Assembly: GCF_013377015.1 (NCBI RefSeq)
Contig: NZ_JACABA010000006.1
Location: 1 to 64,000 of the forward strand
DNA length: 64,000 nucleotides
From: Rhodopseudomonas sp.
GTDB lineage: Bacteria; Pseudomonadota; Alphaproteobacteria; Rhizobiales; Xanthobacteraceae
Reading direction: 5' to 3'
The notes below the pieces were generated by a model. It was not told the DNA's origin. It saw only the letters and a list, made by a program, of their open reading frames with translations, and searched no databases. The position numbers and the translations under genes were made by a program. Shown here piece after piece: positions 55,036-64,000 of this stretch (its first letter is position 1; each line of letters opens with the position of its first letter).

Positions 55036-55131
55036 TTGCCCATGCCCCAACGACACAGCGTCTGACCACCTGGGTGGATCAACCTAGCCAGACCGCTCTT
55101 GCGGGATCGGCGGCCGCGGCAGATGCGCCCG

Positions 55132-57102
55132 TCAGGCGGCGCGGACCGAATTCAGGAATTTGCCGACTTCCACCTTCAGCCGGCTGCTGTCGCGCGACAG
55201 GGTCTGCGCGGCCGACAGTACCTGTGCCGACGCCGTGCCGGTCTCGCTGGCGCCGCGCTGCACTTCGGAGATGTTCGAACTCACCTGCTCGGTGCCTTGC
55301 GCCGCCTGCTGCACGTTGCGGGAAATCTCCTGCGTTGCCGCCCCCTGATGCTCCACCGCCGAGGCAATGGTGGCTGAAATTTCAGACATCCGGCCGATGG
55401 TGGCGCTGATTTCCCTGATTGCCGCCACCGAGCCTTGGGTTGCGGTCTGGATGCCATTGATCTGCTGGCTGATCTCGCCGGTCGCTTTCGCGGTCTGTTC
55501 GGCCAGCAACTTGACCTCGGAGGCGACCACGGCAAAGCCGCGGCCGGCCTCACCAGCGCGCGCCGCCTCGATCGTGGCGTTCAGCGCCAAGAGGTTGGTC
55601 TGGCCGGCGATGGTATTGATCAGTTCCACCACATCTCCGATCCGGGCGGCCGCCTGGGACAATTCGCCGACGCTGTCGTTGGTCTTACGGGCCTGATCCA
55701 CCGCCTCGCTGGCGATGCGCGACGATTCCTGAACCTGGCGACTGATCTCATTCACCGACGACGACATTTCTTCGGTCGCCGACGCCACCGATTGAACATT
55801 GGTCGAGGCTTCTTCCGAAGCCGCAGCCACTACCGTGGCGAGTTGCTGCGACCGCTCGGCGGTCGAGGTCAACGAGGCCGCCGACATTTCGAGTTCGGTC
55901 GAGGCCGAGGACACGGTCTCGACGATCTCGCCGACTGCGCCCTCGAAATCGTCGGCCAGCCGGCACATGTCGTTCCTGCGCTGGGCGGACTGGCGCGCTT
56001 CAATGTCCGCCCGTTCGGCGCGCAACCGGTCGGCCTCGATCATGTTGTTCTTGAACACCCCTACCGCGGCGGCCATTTCGCCGATCTCGTCATGACGATC
56101 GACGCCCGGAATAGCGACCGCGGAATTGCCGCCGGCGAGCGCCGTCATCGCGCCCACCATTCGCGACAGCGCCCTGGAGATCGAGCGACCCATCAGCGTC
56201 GAAATCGTGCCGACCAGAACGGTCGTCAAACCCAGCGCGATCAGAAGCCACAGCTTTGTCGATTCCCGCAGGCCATTCTCCGTTGCGATGGCGCCGCGGT
56301 GCATTTGTTCGACGTCGTGGCGGACCTCGGCGATCACAGGCTCGATCTCGCGAAACGTCTTGGACATCGCAGCGCTTCGTTTCGCAGCCTCCAAGGATCC
56401 GTCGACCCAGGCCAGGAATTCCCGTTGATAGGCGTCGAGATTCTGAACGATCTCGGCCCTGGTCGCCGGAGCGATGTCCGCGGCCGCCACTGCCGTTGCG
56501 AATTCCGTGGCGGTTTTCTTCAATTCACCGACGTATTTGGGATCGCGCCGCAACATGAAGTCTTTCTCATGCCGGCGCATCATCAACATCCCGTTGCTGA
56601 GCTTCGGATTGTCGATCTGGTTCAGCTTCGCTTCGATGGCGTGAACCGCGGACCGCAGCGATCCTGACAGTCCGATCTTTTCGTTCAGTCCGATCTTCAA
56701 CTCGGCTCGAACCGTCGCGCCGAATTCACCCGCATAGGCGGCATAGCCATTCCGGGCCGCGGCGGCCTTGCCGAGAAGCTGGTCGCTCTTGCTTGCCGCT
56801 AGCAGGCCATTCAATCTTTCGAAGTCGCTGCCGATCGATGCGGACAGATCGGCGTGTCGTTTGGCATAGCTCTCATCCCGGCGCAGCAGAAAGTCCTTTT
56901 CGGCTCGCCGTGCTTCCAGCATGTCCACCAGCAGGCGGTCATTCAGGTCTGAAATCCTGCTGGCGCTGTCGGCGATGGCGCGCGACGCGTCCTGTGCCCG
57001 GGTGCCGATCTGTTGGATCGCCCCGAATGCCAGGAGACCAATCAGGCCGACGGCCCCGATCGCCGCGATCTTGTGAGACAAGCGGAAGTGAAAGCCAGCC
57101 AT
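55132..57102 (-). CDS. Methyl-accepting chemotaxis protein (helical bimodular sensor type)
   Basis: 656 residues. TM1 at about 10-30, a long all-helical periplasmic sensor (about 40-270) with two repeated motifs ([16 protein letters not shown] and [16 protein letters not shown]) typical of the HBM bimodular domain, then TM2 ([19 protein letters not shown]), HAMP (about 305-360) and the MCP signalling domain with the hairpin tip [20 protein letters not shown] and [16 protein letters not shown]. The ligand is unknown; HBM sensors bind TCA intermediates or acetate in other species. It likely signals through a CheA-type kinase not in the window. Single gene. Confidence 0.93.
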   Translation of the reverse strand: MAGFHFRLSHKIAAIGAVGLIGLLAFGAIQQIGTRAQDASRAIADSASRISDLNDRLLVDMLEARRAEKDFLLRRDESYAKRHADLSASIGSDFERLNGLLAASKSDQLLGKAAAARNGYAAYAGEFGATVRAELKIGLNEKIGLSGSLRSAVHAIEAKLNQIDNPKLSNGMLMMRRHEKDFMLRRDPKYVGELKKTATEFATAVAAADIAPATRAEIVQNLDAYQREFLAWVDGSLEAAKRSAAMSKTFREIEPVIAEVRHDVEQMHRGAIATENGLRESTKLWLLIALGLTTVLVGTISTLMGRSISRALSRMVGAMTALAGGNSAVAIPGVDRHDEIGEMAAAVGVFKNNMIEADRLRAERADIEARQSAQRRNDMCRLADDFEGAVGEIVETVSSASTELEMSAASLTSTAERSQQLATVVAAASEEASTNVQSVASATEEMSSSVNEISRQVQESSRIASEAVDQARKTNDSVGELSQAAARIGDVVELINTIAGQTNLLALNATIEAARAGEAGRGFAVVASEVKLLAEQTAKATGEISQQINGIQTATQGSVAAIREISATIGRMSEISATIASAVEHQGAATQEISRNVQQAAQGTEQVSSNISEVQRGASETGTASAQVLSAAQTLSRDSSRLKVEVGKFLNSVRAA

Positions 57103-57583
57103 GAGGGGTCTTTCGGAGCCTGAAAACGGACTGACCGTCAGCCGCGCTTGTTAGCAATGATACGTAGGTGCGATGAGCCGTTGGTTAATCTTTGGGCATT
57201 CACAGCGGAAATGTTCGTACCAGCGAATGCAGGACGCCCCGCTTTATGGGCGGTTTTTGAGTATAGTGGGCGTCTGTCGAGCGATCGGTGCGGTGCGAAC
57301 GGCGATGATCTGACGACAGAGATCTGACGACAGAGGCGCGCCCCGCCATCACCCTCGTTCATCGCGGGCGAGACGTCCGGATGCCGTTTGATTATCCCGA
57401 CCGGCTGATCGGGCGCCGCGGATTGTCGCCGCAGAGCACGCATTCGACCGACCTACGCCGTGCGACAGGTCGATTCGGGGTGCGATCCGGCTCGCCTCTT
57501 CGCCGTTTGGGCGGTAGGTTGCACCGACGATTCGGACCGGCAATCCGCCCGCCCGGGTATTTTGTCCGAGGGTTTGCCCGATC
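57103..57583. other. Divergent promoter region between the chemoreceptor and nrnC genes
   Basis: 481 bp without a supported gene. It contains the perfect 14-bp tandem repeat at 57307-57334. Short ORFs here (for example 57381-57587) have no domain. Confidence 0.5.
57307..57334. repeat. 14-bp perfect tandem duplication
   Basis: GATCTGACGACAGA occurs twice head to tail (57307-57320, 57321-57334), about 250 bp upstream of nrnC. Confidence 0.85.
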
Positions 57584-58198
57584 ATGACCATCCGCCTGCA
57601 TCGCGGCGATTTGCCGGATCTCGCCCGCTATACCAGCTCGGTGGCGATCGACACCGAGACCATGGGGCTCAATCCGCATCGCGACCGGCTTTGCGTGGTG
57701 CAATTGTCGAACGGCGATGGCAGCGCCGACGTGGTTCAAATTCCGCTGGGGCACAGCGACGCGCCGAATCTGAAAAAGCTGCTTGGCGATCCGAGCGTTC
57801 TGAAGATTTTTCATTTCGCCAGATTCGACCTGGCCGCATTGTACAACGGCCTCGGCGTGATGCCGGCGCCGGTCTATTGCACCAAGATCGCCTCGCGGCT
57901 GACCCGGACCTATACCGACCGTCACGGCTTGAAGGATCTGGTCCGCGAGTTGCTCAACATCGACCTGTCGAAGCAGCAGCAGTCCAGCGACTGGGGCTCG
58001 CAAAGCCTGAGCGATGCGCAACTCGCCTACGCCGCTTCCGATGTCCTGCACCTGCACGGCCTGCGCGAACGACTCGATGCCGTGCTGGCCCGCGAGGGCC
58101 GCACCGCGCTGGCGCAGGCCTGTTTCCAGTTCCTACCGACCCGCGCCATGCTGGATCTCGACGGCTGGAACAACGAGGATATTTTTGCGCATTCGTGA
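57584..58198 (+). CDS. nrnC: NanoRNase C / RNase D-like exoribonuclease
   Basis: 204 residues consisting only of a DEDDy exonuclease domain. Exo I has AIDTETMGL with the first Asp-Glu pair, Exo II IFHFARFDLAALYN with the Asp, and Exo III SDAQLAYAASDVLHLHGL with Tyr-x3-Asp. No HRDC domain is present, unlike RNase D of about 375 residues, which matches NrnC, the dinucleotide-cleaving enzyme of alphaproteobacteria that finishes RNA turnover in place of Orn. An rnd annotation would be an alternative. It starts the nrnC-lptC-lptA-lptB-rpoN-hpf-ptsN array; lptC begins 213 bp downstream. Confidence 0.9.
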   Translation: MTIRLHRGDLPDLARYTSSVAIDTETMGLNPHRDRLCVVQLSNGDGSADVVQIPLGHSDAPNLKKLLGDPSVLKIFHFARFDLAALYNGLGVMPAPVYCTKIASRLTRTYTDRHGLKDLVRELLNIDLSKQQQSSDWGSQSLSDAQLAYAASDVLHLHGLRERLDAVLAREGRTALAQACFQFLPTRAMLDLDGWNNEDIFAHS

Positions 58199-58411
58199 CC
58201 GCGCACGCAGAATCTGCTGGTGTGTGACGATCAGGCCCGGTCGCCGCCATGGGCTTTTGCCCCGTTTCGGTCACACTCGGCGTTCTGGTGAGGATGGGAG
58301 TTAAGAACTTCGTCCGGTCGGGGTATTTCAGCTATCATCGGGCGGGCGACGTGCGCGCATTCGACACTCGGCGGCGCGTTCCGACATTCGGTCTCGATGC
58401 GGGGAGCAGCG

Positions 58412-59167
58412 GTGGCTTCGGTTAGTATGGCCTCCTATCAGGCTGGGATGAATGCGCGCTTCGCGGTCGCCGCGCGCCACAGCCGGCTCGTGCGCATCCT
58501 GCGCATTGCGGTCCCGCTGGCGGTGGTTCTGTCGATGTCAGCGATCATTGCGATTTCGATTTTCAACCCGTTCCGCTATCTGGCGAAATTGCCGATCGAC
58601 ATGGGCGATCTGGTGGTATCGGGCACCAAGATCACGATGGAGTCCCCGCATCTGTCAGGCTTTACGCAGGACGGTCGGCTCTATGAATTATGGGCCAGAT
58701 CCGCAACCCAGGATCTCACCAGCCCCGACCGTGTCGAATTGCAGACCCTGCGGGCGAAAATGGTGATGGAAGACCAGAGCACGATCACCATCGATGCGCG
58801 CAATGGGCTGTTCGACACCAAGGCGCAGTTGCTCAATCTTCAGAAGGATGTCTACCTGCGAAGCTCGACCGGCAATGAGGCTTGGATGACGCAGGCCGAT
58901 GTCGATATGGGTAAAGGCACGGTGTCGTCGGAGCAGCCCGTCGACGTCAGATGGGCAGGTGGCACGCTGCGCGGACAGCGGCTTCGGATCACCGGAAAAG
59001 GTGAATTGATCAGATTCGAAGGCGGCGTCGTCGTGAACCTGGATAACGCCGGCCTGGCGGCGCCCGTCGCCGACCCGACTTTGAAAACCGATTCCGTCGA
59101 ACCGGACAAGGCCCCGCGCAAGTCGCAGGTGCCCTCGCCCTCCGGCAATCGCCTCAACTCGAAATAA
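58412..59167 (+). CDS. lptC: LPS export ABC transporter periplasmic protein LptC
   Basis: 251 residues. A single membrane helix (about 32-52, IAVPLAVVLSMSAIIAISIF) leads into a periplasmic beta-jellyroll (GTKITMESPHLSGFTQDGRL, VMEDQSTITIDARNGLFDTK) that hands LPS from LptBFG to LptA. The Pro/Lys-rich C-terminal tail is not conserved. GTG 58412 with GGGGAG 6 nt upstream is preferred over ATG 58397. lptA starts 10 bp downstream, so these are co-translated. The order is conserved in alphaproteobacteria. Confidence 0.92.
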   Translation: MASVSMASYQAGMNARFAVAARHSRLVRILRIAVPLAVVLSMSAIIAISIFNPFRYLAKLPIDMGDLVVSGTKITMESPHLSGFTQDGRLYELWARSATQDLTSPDRVELQTLRAKMVMEDQSTITIDARNGLFDTKAQLLNLQKDVYLRSSTGNEAWMTQADVDMGKGTVSSEQPVDVRWAGGTLRGQRLRITGKGELIRFEGGVVVNLDNAGLAAPVADPTLKTDSVEPDKAPRKSQVPSPSGNRLNSK

Positions 59168-59177
59168 GAAGCCAAGC

Positions 59178-59852
59178 ATGATCGCTTTCGACCGCAACCG
59201 CCCGATCCGCCGAATTGCGGGAATCGCCTGCGTTATCTTCGTTGCAATTGCAGGGGTCGGCTATCGCGAGGCTGCCGCGCAGAGCACGATGCAGGGCATC
59301 CCCAATGCGATGCAGGGCTTTTCGCAGAACCGCGGCCAGCCGATCCAGATCGAGTCGGCGACGCTGGAAGTGCGTGACAAGAACAAGGAGGCCACCTTCA
59401 CCGGCGACGTCAAGGTGGTCCAGGGCGACACCACAATGACCTCCCAGAGCCTGGTGGTGTTTTACGATCAGGATCCCCAGCAGGCGCCGGCCAACTCAGC
59501 GAAGTCGAAGTCGAAGTCGAAGGCCCCGATCCCTGCGGCGGCCCCTGGTCCAGGTGGCAGTTCGTCGATCCGCCGCCTGGAAGCCAAGGGGAATGTCGTG
59601 GTGACGCAGAAGGACCAGGTGGTGACTGGCGACAAGGCAGTGTTCGACACCAAGACTAATCTGGTCACCATGCTGGGCAAGGTGGTTCTGAGCCAGGGTA
59701 AGAACGTCGTGCGCGGCGATCGCCTGTTGGTGGATATGACGACAGGCGTTTCGCGGGTGGAGTCCGACAGCGGTCGGGTGCAGGGCCTGTTCCAATCAGG
59801 TCCAGGTGCACCGGGTCCATTCGGGTCGCCAGGTTCCTCTAAACCCAAATGA
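59178..59852 (+). CDS. lptA: LPS transport periplasmic protein LptA (OstA-like)
   Basis: 224 residues. Signal peptide 1-36 (AGIACVIFVAIAGVGYREAAAQS). The OstA/LptA jellyroll runs from about 50 to 190: PIQIESATLEVRDKNKEATF, DTTMTSQSLVVFYDQ, VVVTQKDQVVTGDKAVFDTK and RGDRLLVDMTTGVSRVES. It bridges LptC and LptD and carries LPS across the periplasm. There is a Lys/Ser repeat (SAKSKSKSKAP) in mid-protein and a Gly/Pro-rich tail. Start codon 10 bp after lptC; lptB begins about 200 bp downstream. Confidence 0.93.
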   Translation: MIAFDRNRPIRRIAGIACVIFVAIAGVGYREAAAQSTMQGIPNAMQGFSQNRGQPIQIESATLEVRDKNKEATFTGDVKVVQGDTTMTSQSLVVFYDQDPQQAPANSAKSKSKSKAPIPAAAPGPGGSSSIRRLEAKGNVVVTQKDQVVTGDKAVFDTKTNLVTMLGKVVLSQGKNVVRGDRLLVDMTTGVSRVESDSGRVQGLFQSGPGAPGPFGSPGSSKPK

Positions 59853-60056
59853 TCGCAGCAGGTTACGAAGATATAACCGGGGCTCAGGTTGAACCCGGCG
59901 CGGCAAGCCTGTAACACGGCTCCGGCAAGGTCTTGATGATACCGTCGACCCCCGGTGTCGCGACTGCTGTGCAGAATCGCGCTGTTGGGTCATGTTGAAG
60001 CGTGCGATTCGATCGCGACGTTGCTCGGATTGCGGGAAGGCCAGATCGATACCGGA

Positions 60057-61016
60057 ATGGTAGACTTACTTGGCATATTCCGTCGGCGAACTCCGAAACG
60101 TTCCGGATTCGCGCGCTCGCAGATTGGGATGGACATCGAGGCGCTCGGCGGCAGCGTCGGCGACCTGCTGACGACCCCGGTCCGTGATGCGCCGCCGATC
60201 GCGCGTGCTGCTGCGGTCGACGCGCCGCCAAAGCCACCGGCGGGGACTCGCCGCCCGCGCCAGGCCGCCGCGGCGCCCCGCCTGATCGGCCGCGCCGGCT
60301 ATCTGGCGGTCCACGCCGTCGAAAAGAGCTTCGGTAACCGCAAGATCGTACGCGGCGTCAGCATCTATCTTCGTCGCGGTGAGGCGGTGGGTTTGCTCGG
60401 TCCGAACGGCGCCGGTAAGACCACGGTGTTCTACATGATCACCGGTCTGATCAAGGCCGATAGCGGCGCCATCGAGCTCGACGGTCACGACGTCACCAAG
60501 CTTCCGATGTACCAGCGGGCGCGGCTCGGGATCGGCTACCTGCCGCAGGAAGCCTCGATCTTTCGCGGCCTCAGCGTCGAACAGAATATCCTGGCCGTGC
60601 TCGAGGCGGTCGAACCCGACCGCCGCAAGCGCGAGGCAGAACTCGATAATCTGTTGAAGGAATTCAATATTGAGCGGCTACGCAAATCGCCGTCGATCGC
60701 GCTGTCGGGCGGCGAACGCCGCCGGGTCGAAATTGCGCGCGCGCTGGCCAGCCGCCCCAACTACATGCTGCTCGACGAACCGTTCGCCGGCATCGATCCG
60801 ATTGCGGTGGGGGACATCCAGGATCTGGTCCGGCATCTGACCAATCGCGGCATCGGCGTGCTGATCACCGACCACAATGTGCGGGAGACGCTGGGTCTCA
60901 CCGACCGCGCCTATATCGTCTATGCGGGTGAGATTCTGACCGAGGGCAGCCCGGAGGAGATCGTCAATAACCCCGATGTCCGGCGGCTTTACCTTGGCGA
61001 GGAATTTCGCCTGTGA
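60057..61016 (+). CDS. lptB: LPS export ABC transporter ATP-binding protein LptB (with N-terminal extension)
   Basis: 319 residues. The ABC ATPase has Walker A GPNGAGKTTVFYMI, Q-loop GIGYLPQEASIFRGLSVEQN, signature LSGGERRRVEIARALA, Walker B YMLLDEPFAGIDP and H-loop LITDHNVRETL, with the LptB-type C-terminus VRRLYLGEEFRL. About 75 residues precede the ATPase (Arg-rich, then Pro/Ala-rich), an extension absent from the 241-residue E. coli protein but seen in this group. The frame opens upstream to 59955; ATG 60057 (MVDLLGIFRRRT) is chosen. LptF and LptG are not in the window. Confidence 0.93.
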   Translation: MVDLLGIFRRRTPKRSGFARSQIGMDIEALGGSVGDLLTTPVRDAPPIARAAAVDAPPKPPAGTRRPRQAAAAPRLIGRAGYLAVHAVEKSFGNRKIVRGVSIYLRRGEAVGLLGPNGAGKTTVFYMITGLIKADSGAIELDGHDVTKLPMYQRARLGIGYLPQEASIFRGLSVEQNILAVLEAVEPDRRKREAELDNLLKEFNIERLRKSPSIALSGGERRRVEIARALASRPNYMLLDEPFAGIDPIAVGDIQDLVRHLTNRGIGVLITDHNVRETLGLTDRAYIVYAGEILTEGSPEEIVNNPDVRRLYLGEEFRL

Positions 61017-61253
61017 GGTGATTGAAGTTTGCGCCGCATTGCGGCATGATTTCAGTGAGGAGAGGGGGGCGGACGCTAACAAAATCCGCGAGCCCCGTCC
61101 GGGCGAGGGTTTTCAGCCCGAAATGCGCAAGAGCCGGATCCGGCGGCGCCGAAAAGGCCCTCTACTCCTAATTTCCATTTCGTCAAGCCGTGTACATCGC
61201 CTCAGGAAAGAGGTAAGCAAGAATCGGACCAACTTGGATCGGTTCTTGCGTTC

Positions 61254-62912
61254 ATGGCACTGACTCAACGCCTCGAATTCCGCCAGTCCCAGTCACTGGT
61301 GATGACGCCGCAGCTGATGCAGGCGATCAAGCTGCTGCAGTTGTCGAATCTCGACCTCGCGGCCTTCGTCGAGGACGAGCTAGAGAAGAACCCGCTGCTG
61401 GACCGCGCCAACGAGAACGGCGAGCCGCCGGTCGCCGGCGAGGCTTCTCCGGAGCGCACCGAATTTTCCGACCGCGACGATTTTTCGGCAGGGGTTGGCG
61501 AGGACGGCGGCGACCGCTCGGATTTCTCTGAGCCGGGCGGCGCGGAGGCATTCGAGCCCGGCACCGAGGAATGGATGCACCGCGACCTCGGCAGCCGCAG
61601 CGAGATCGAGCAGACGCTGGACACAGGGATGGAGAACGTGTTCCCGGAGGAGCCAGCGGAGGCCGCCGCACGCACCGCGCAGGACGCGGCACCGACCGCC
61701 TATACGGAATGGGGCGGCGGCGCTTCCAATGACGAGGGCTACAACCTCGAGGCCTTTGTCGCCGCGGAGACCACGCTGGGCGATCACCTGGCCGAACAGC
61801 TGGCGGTGGCTTTCACCGCGCCGGCGCAGCGCATGATCGGGCAGTATCTGATCGATCTGGTCGACGACGCCGGCTATCTGCCGGCCGACATGGGCGACGC
61901 CGCCGAGCGGCTCGGCGCCTCTCCGGAAGAGGTCGAGGCGGTGGTCGCCGTGCTGCAGAAATTCGACCCGCCCGGGGTCTGTGCGCGATCGTTGAGCGAA
62001 TGCCTCGCGATCCAGTTGCGTGACCGCGACCGCTACGATCCAGCGATGCAGGCGCTGGTCGAGCATCTCGACCTTCTGGCCAAGCGCGACATCGGCAATC
62101 TACGCAAGATCTGCGGCGTCGACGACGAGGATCTCGCCGATATGATCGGCGAAATCCGCCATCTCGATCCGAAGCCCGGGCTGAAATTCGGATCGACCCG
62201 GGTGCAGACCGTGGTGCCGGACGTCTATGTCCGGCCCGGGCAGGACGGCGGCTGGCAGGTCGAGCTGAACAGCGACACCTTGCCGAAGGTGCTGGTCAAT
62301 CAAGTCTATTACTCCGAACTTTCGAAGACGATCCGCAAGGATGGCGACAAGTCGTATTTCACCGACTGCCTGCAGAATGCGACCTGGCTGGTTCGCGCGC
62401 TGGATCAGCGCGCCCGCACCATCCTGAAGGTCGCTACCGAGATCGTGCGGCAGCAGGACGGCTTCTTCACCCAGGGCGTCTCGCACCTGCGGCCGCTGAA
62501 TCTGAAAGCGGTCGCGGATGCGATCCAGATGCACGAATCGACAGTGTCGCGGGTTACCGCGAACAAATACATGGCGACCAACCGCGGCACCTTCGAGCTA
62601 AAGTATTTCTTTACCGCATCGATCGCCTCCGCCGATGGCGGCGAAGCGCATTCGGCCGAAGCCGTCCGGCATCACATCAGGCAATTGATCGAGAACGAGA
62701 ATCCGGCGATCATTCTGTCCGACGACACCATCGTGGAACGATTGCGCGAGGCCGGGATTGATATTGCGCGTCGGACCGTCGCGAAATATCGCGAAGCGAT
62801 GCGAATCCCGTCGTCGGTGCAGCGTCGCCGCGACAAACAGAGTATGCTCGGTAATGCCCTTACGGCGCCGGCCACGGCTCAAGACCGGTCCCGCGACACC
62901 GCTCCGGCTTGA
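61254..62912 (+). CDS. rpoN: RNA polymerase sigma-54 factor
   Basis: 552 residues. Directs transcription from -24/-12 promoters with enhancer-binding activators, for nitrogen assimilation and fixation, C4-dicarboxylates and motility. The Gln/Leu-rich region I is MALTQRLEFRQSQSLVMTPQLMQAIKLLQLSNLDL (split: RLEFRQSQSLVMTPQLMQAI). The acidic region II (about 45-170) is rich in Asp/Glu. Region III carries the core-binding and HTH segments (LRPLNLKAVADAIQMHESTVSRVT), and the RpoN box ARRTVAKYREAM lies near residue 505. A weak imperfect hairpin (CAAGAATCGG..CGGTTCTTG) lies just upstream. hpf and ptsN follow. Confidence 0.97.
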   Translation: MALTQRLEFRQSQSLVMTPQLMQAIKLLQLSNLDLAAFVEDELEKNPLLDRANENGEPPVAGEASPERTEFSDRDDFSAGVGEDGGDRSDFSEPGGAEAFEPGTEEWMHRDLGSRSEIEQTLDTGMENVFPEEPAEAAARTAQDAAPTAYTEWGGGASNDEGYNLEAFVAAETTLGDHLAEQLAVAFTAPAQRMIGQYLIDLVDDAGYLPADMGDAAERLGASPEEVEAVVAVLQKFDPPGVCARSLSECLAIQLRDRDRYDPAMQALVEHLDLLAKRDIGNLRKICGVDDEDLADMIGEIRHLDPKPGLKFGSTRVQTVVPDVYVRPGQDGGWQVELNSDTLPKVLVNQVYYSELSKTIRKDGDKSYFTDCLQNATWLVRALDQRARTILKVATEIVRQQDGFFTQGVSHLRPLNLKAVADAIQMHESTVSRVTANKYMATNRGTFELKYFFTASIASADGGEAHSAEAVRHHIRQLIENENPAIILSDDTIVERLREAGIDIARRTVAKYREAMRIPSSVQRRRDKQSMLGNALTAPATAQDRSRDTAPA

Positions 62913-62967
62913 TTCCGACCCTTCCCTCTGAACAGTGTGACCTCCCCAAGACGAATCGAGGCATCCC

Positions 62968-63579
62968 ATGACCATCCGGGTCTCCGGCAAAAGCATCAGC
63001 GTCGGCGAAGCATTGCGCGGTCGCGTTAGCGAGCGCACAGAAGAGGTGCTGCGCAAATATTTCGACGGCAATTATTCCGGCCACATCACCCTCAGCAAGG
63101 ATGGGTTCGGCTTCCGCACCGACTGTGCGCTGCACCTTGATTCCGGGATCACGCTGGAAGCCGAATCGAACGCGGCGGACGCCTATGCCAGCGCCGATCA
63201 GGCGCTGCTGCAGATCGAAAAGCGGCTGCGCCGCTATAAGAGCCGGCTGAAGGATCGCTCCGCCCGCAAGTCTCACGCCGAAGCGGTGGCGATGGCCGAG
63301 CTGACGGCGCCGACGCTGGACGCACCGAGCTACGTGATCGAGGCCCCCGCCGGCGACGAGGAGCACGAGGAGGACGGTTACAACGCCGTCATCATCGCCG
63401 AGGCGACGACCTCGCTGAAGAGGCTTTCGGTCAGCGAGGCAGTGATGGAGCTGGATCTGACCGGCGCTCCGGTGATCGTGTTCCTCCATGGTGGCTCCGG
63501 CCGGGTCAACATCATCTACCGGCGGGCCGATGGCAATGTCGGGTGGATCGATCCGCCGACGGTCAACGCGGCGTCCTAG
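62968..63579 (+). CDS. hpf: Ribosome hibernation promoting factor (long form)
   Basis: 203 residues. The N-terminal S30AE domain (about 1-105, MTIRVSGKSISVGEALRGRV, KYFDGNYSGHITLSKDGFGF) binds the 30S A/P region, and the C-terminal domain (about 140-200, VSEAVMELDLTGAPVIVFLH) dimerises 70S particles into 100S, as in long HPF. It stores ribosomes in stationary phase or darkness. ATG 62968 follows a GAGG site, 55 bp after the rpoN stop. Placement between rpoN and ptsN is conserved. Confidence 0.97.
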   Translation: MTIRVSGKSISVGEALRGRVSERTEEVLRKYFDGNYSGHITLSKDGFGFRTDCALHLDSGITLEAESNAADAYASADQALLQIEKRLRRYKSRLKDRSARKSHAEAVAMAELTAPTLDAPSYVIEAPAGDEEHEEDGYNAVIIAEATTSLKRLSVSEAVMELDLTGAPVIVFLHGGSGRVNIIYRRADGNVGWIDPPTVNAAS

Positions 63580-63845
63580 GCTGGGCGCTCCGGCCGGTCC
63601 CGCGAGATCGCCATTGACGCCCTCGCGGGGCTCTGCCTATGGTCCGCCGCCTTCGTCGCCGGGTGCCATGAGGCCCGATTTTGCCGCCGCGGGTACCGTG
63701 CTAGAATGCGCCAGGCCGATGATTTCAGGACTGTTTTCGGCCGGTTCGCCGGTATAGTTTTCGTTCTTCCTGATCCAACGCTTGACGCCGACCGCCCCGA
63801 CCCTATGTCACCCCCTGACGGCACTCTTCATCCTCGGAACGCCTC

Positions 63846-64000
63846 ATGACGATTACTGATCTGGTCGCGCCCGAGGCGATAATCCCGGCGTTGAAAGTTA
63901 TCAGCAAGAAGCAGGCGCTGCAGGAACTGGCCGCGCGTGCATCCGCGCTGACGGGCCAGAACGAGCGTTCGATTTTCGAGGTTTTGCTGCAGCGCGAGAA
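63846..64000 (+). CDS. ptsN: PTS nitrogen regulatory protein EIIA-Ntr (truncated by window end)
   Basis: The first 51 codons are visible: MTITDLVAPEAIIPALKVIS, KKQALQELAARASALTGQNE, RSIFEVLLQRE. These match the start of the PtsN/EIIA-Ntr family, about 153 residues, whose phosphorylated His near 66 is beyond the edge. PtsN receives phosphate from the PtsP-PtsO (Npr) chain and adjusts potassium transport and nitrogen-linked functions. ATG 63846 has only a weak upstream ribosome site. The 266-bp gap after hpf shows no gene. Confidence 0.92.
   Translation, partial: MTITDLVAPEAIIPALKVISKKQALQELAARASALTGQNERSIFEVLLQRE

Overview
The window is 64 kb of GC-rich (about 65 percent), densely coding chromosome from an alphaproteobacterium. 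Gene content and order (nrnC-lptC-lptA-lptB-rpoN-hpf-ptsN; tsaD/gpsA divergent from hemD-mitofilin-HemY; pheS/pheT with rpmI, rplT and infC; yggT-DUF167-folD) together with several families of palindromic intergenic repeats point to the Bradyrhizobium/Rhodopseudomonas group (Nitrobacteraceae), most like Rhodopseudomonas palustris. That placement is an inference from content; no 16S gene or database match is available. No prophage, integrase, transposase or CRISPR array was seen, so this is mostly core chromosome with small accessory inserts.

Layout. 1-6 kb: an OmpA-family envelope protein cut by the left edge, an L,D-transpeptidase, acetyl-CoA synthetase and a type IB topoisomerase. 6-12.7 kb: EVE protein, gpsA and tsaD on minus, divergent from hemD, a mitofilin-like protein and a HemY-like protein on plus. 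12.8-16.7 kb: tRNA-Thr, a patch of small exported or membrane proteins and a phasin, then an MFS exporter. 16.9-25.4 kb: a run of plus-strand metabolic and signalling genes (Tat-exported hydrolase, cytochrome P450, class III cyclase, TerB-like, SDR, amidotransferase, NTF2-like, crotonase). 25.4-36 kb: tRNA-Ala, yggT, DUF167, folD, an M20 peptidase, ppa, GNAT, amine oxidase, typA, a TAXI solute receptor, phhB and YkvA. 36-43 kb: a TetR regulator facing a membrane-anchored phytoene-desaturase-like oxidoreductase across twin palindromic operators, then a quinone oxidoreductase, an IalB-like protein, rlmN and a membrane protein. 43-49.4 kb: the pheT/pheS, rplT, rpmI and infC translation block. 49.7-57 kb: an alpha/beta hydrolase, queG, a GST, uppP, an NDUFA9-like protein, tRNA-Leu and a chemoreceptor. 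57.6-64 kb: nrnC, lptCAB, rpoN, hpf and ptsN (cut by the right edge).

How the genes work together. The right end joins LPS transport (LptC and LptA in the periplasm, LptB as ATPase) with sigma-54, ribosome hibernation and the nitrogen PTS, an order conserved in alphaproteobacteria. The translation block supplies Phe-tRNA synthetase, L20, L35 and IF3. IF3 must start at a non-canonical AUU codon (49346-49348, minus), so simple ORF calls miss its first 45 codons.

The most unusual structures are: (1) a 457-bp cassette carrying a DUF559 endonuclease-like gene between pheS and pheT, bounded by 39-bp inverted repeats that differ at one base; (2) a TetR regulator and a roughly 700-residue fusion of a multi-span membrane domain to an FAD oxidoreductase, separated by two exact CGGTAC-N6-GTACCG sites; (3) palindromic repeats that have become the coding C-terminus of queG and of the DUF559 gene; and (4) an exported-protein gene inserted on the opposite strand between infC and rpmI.
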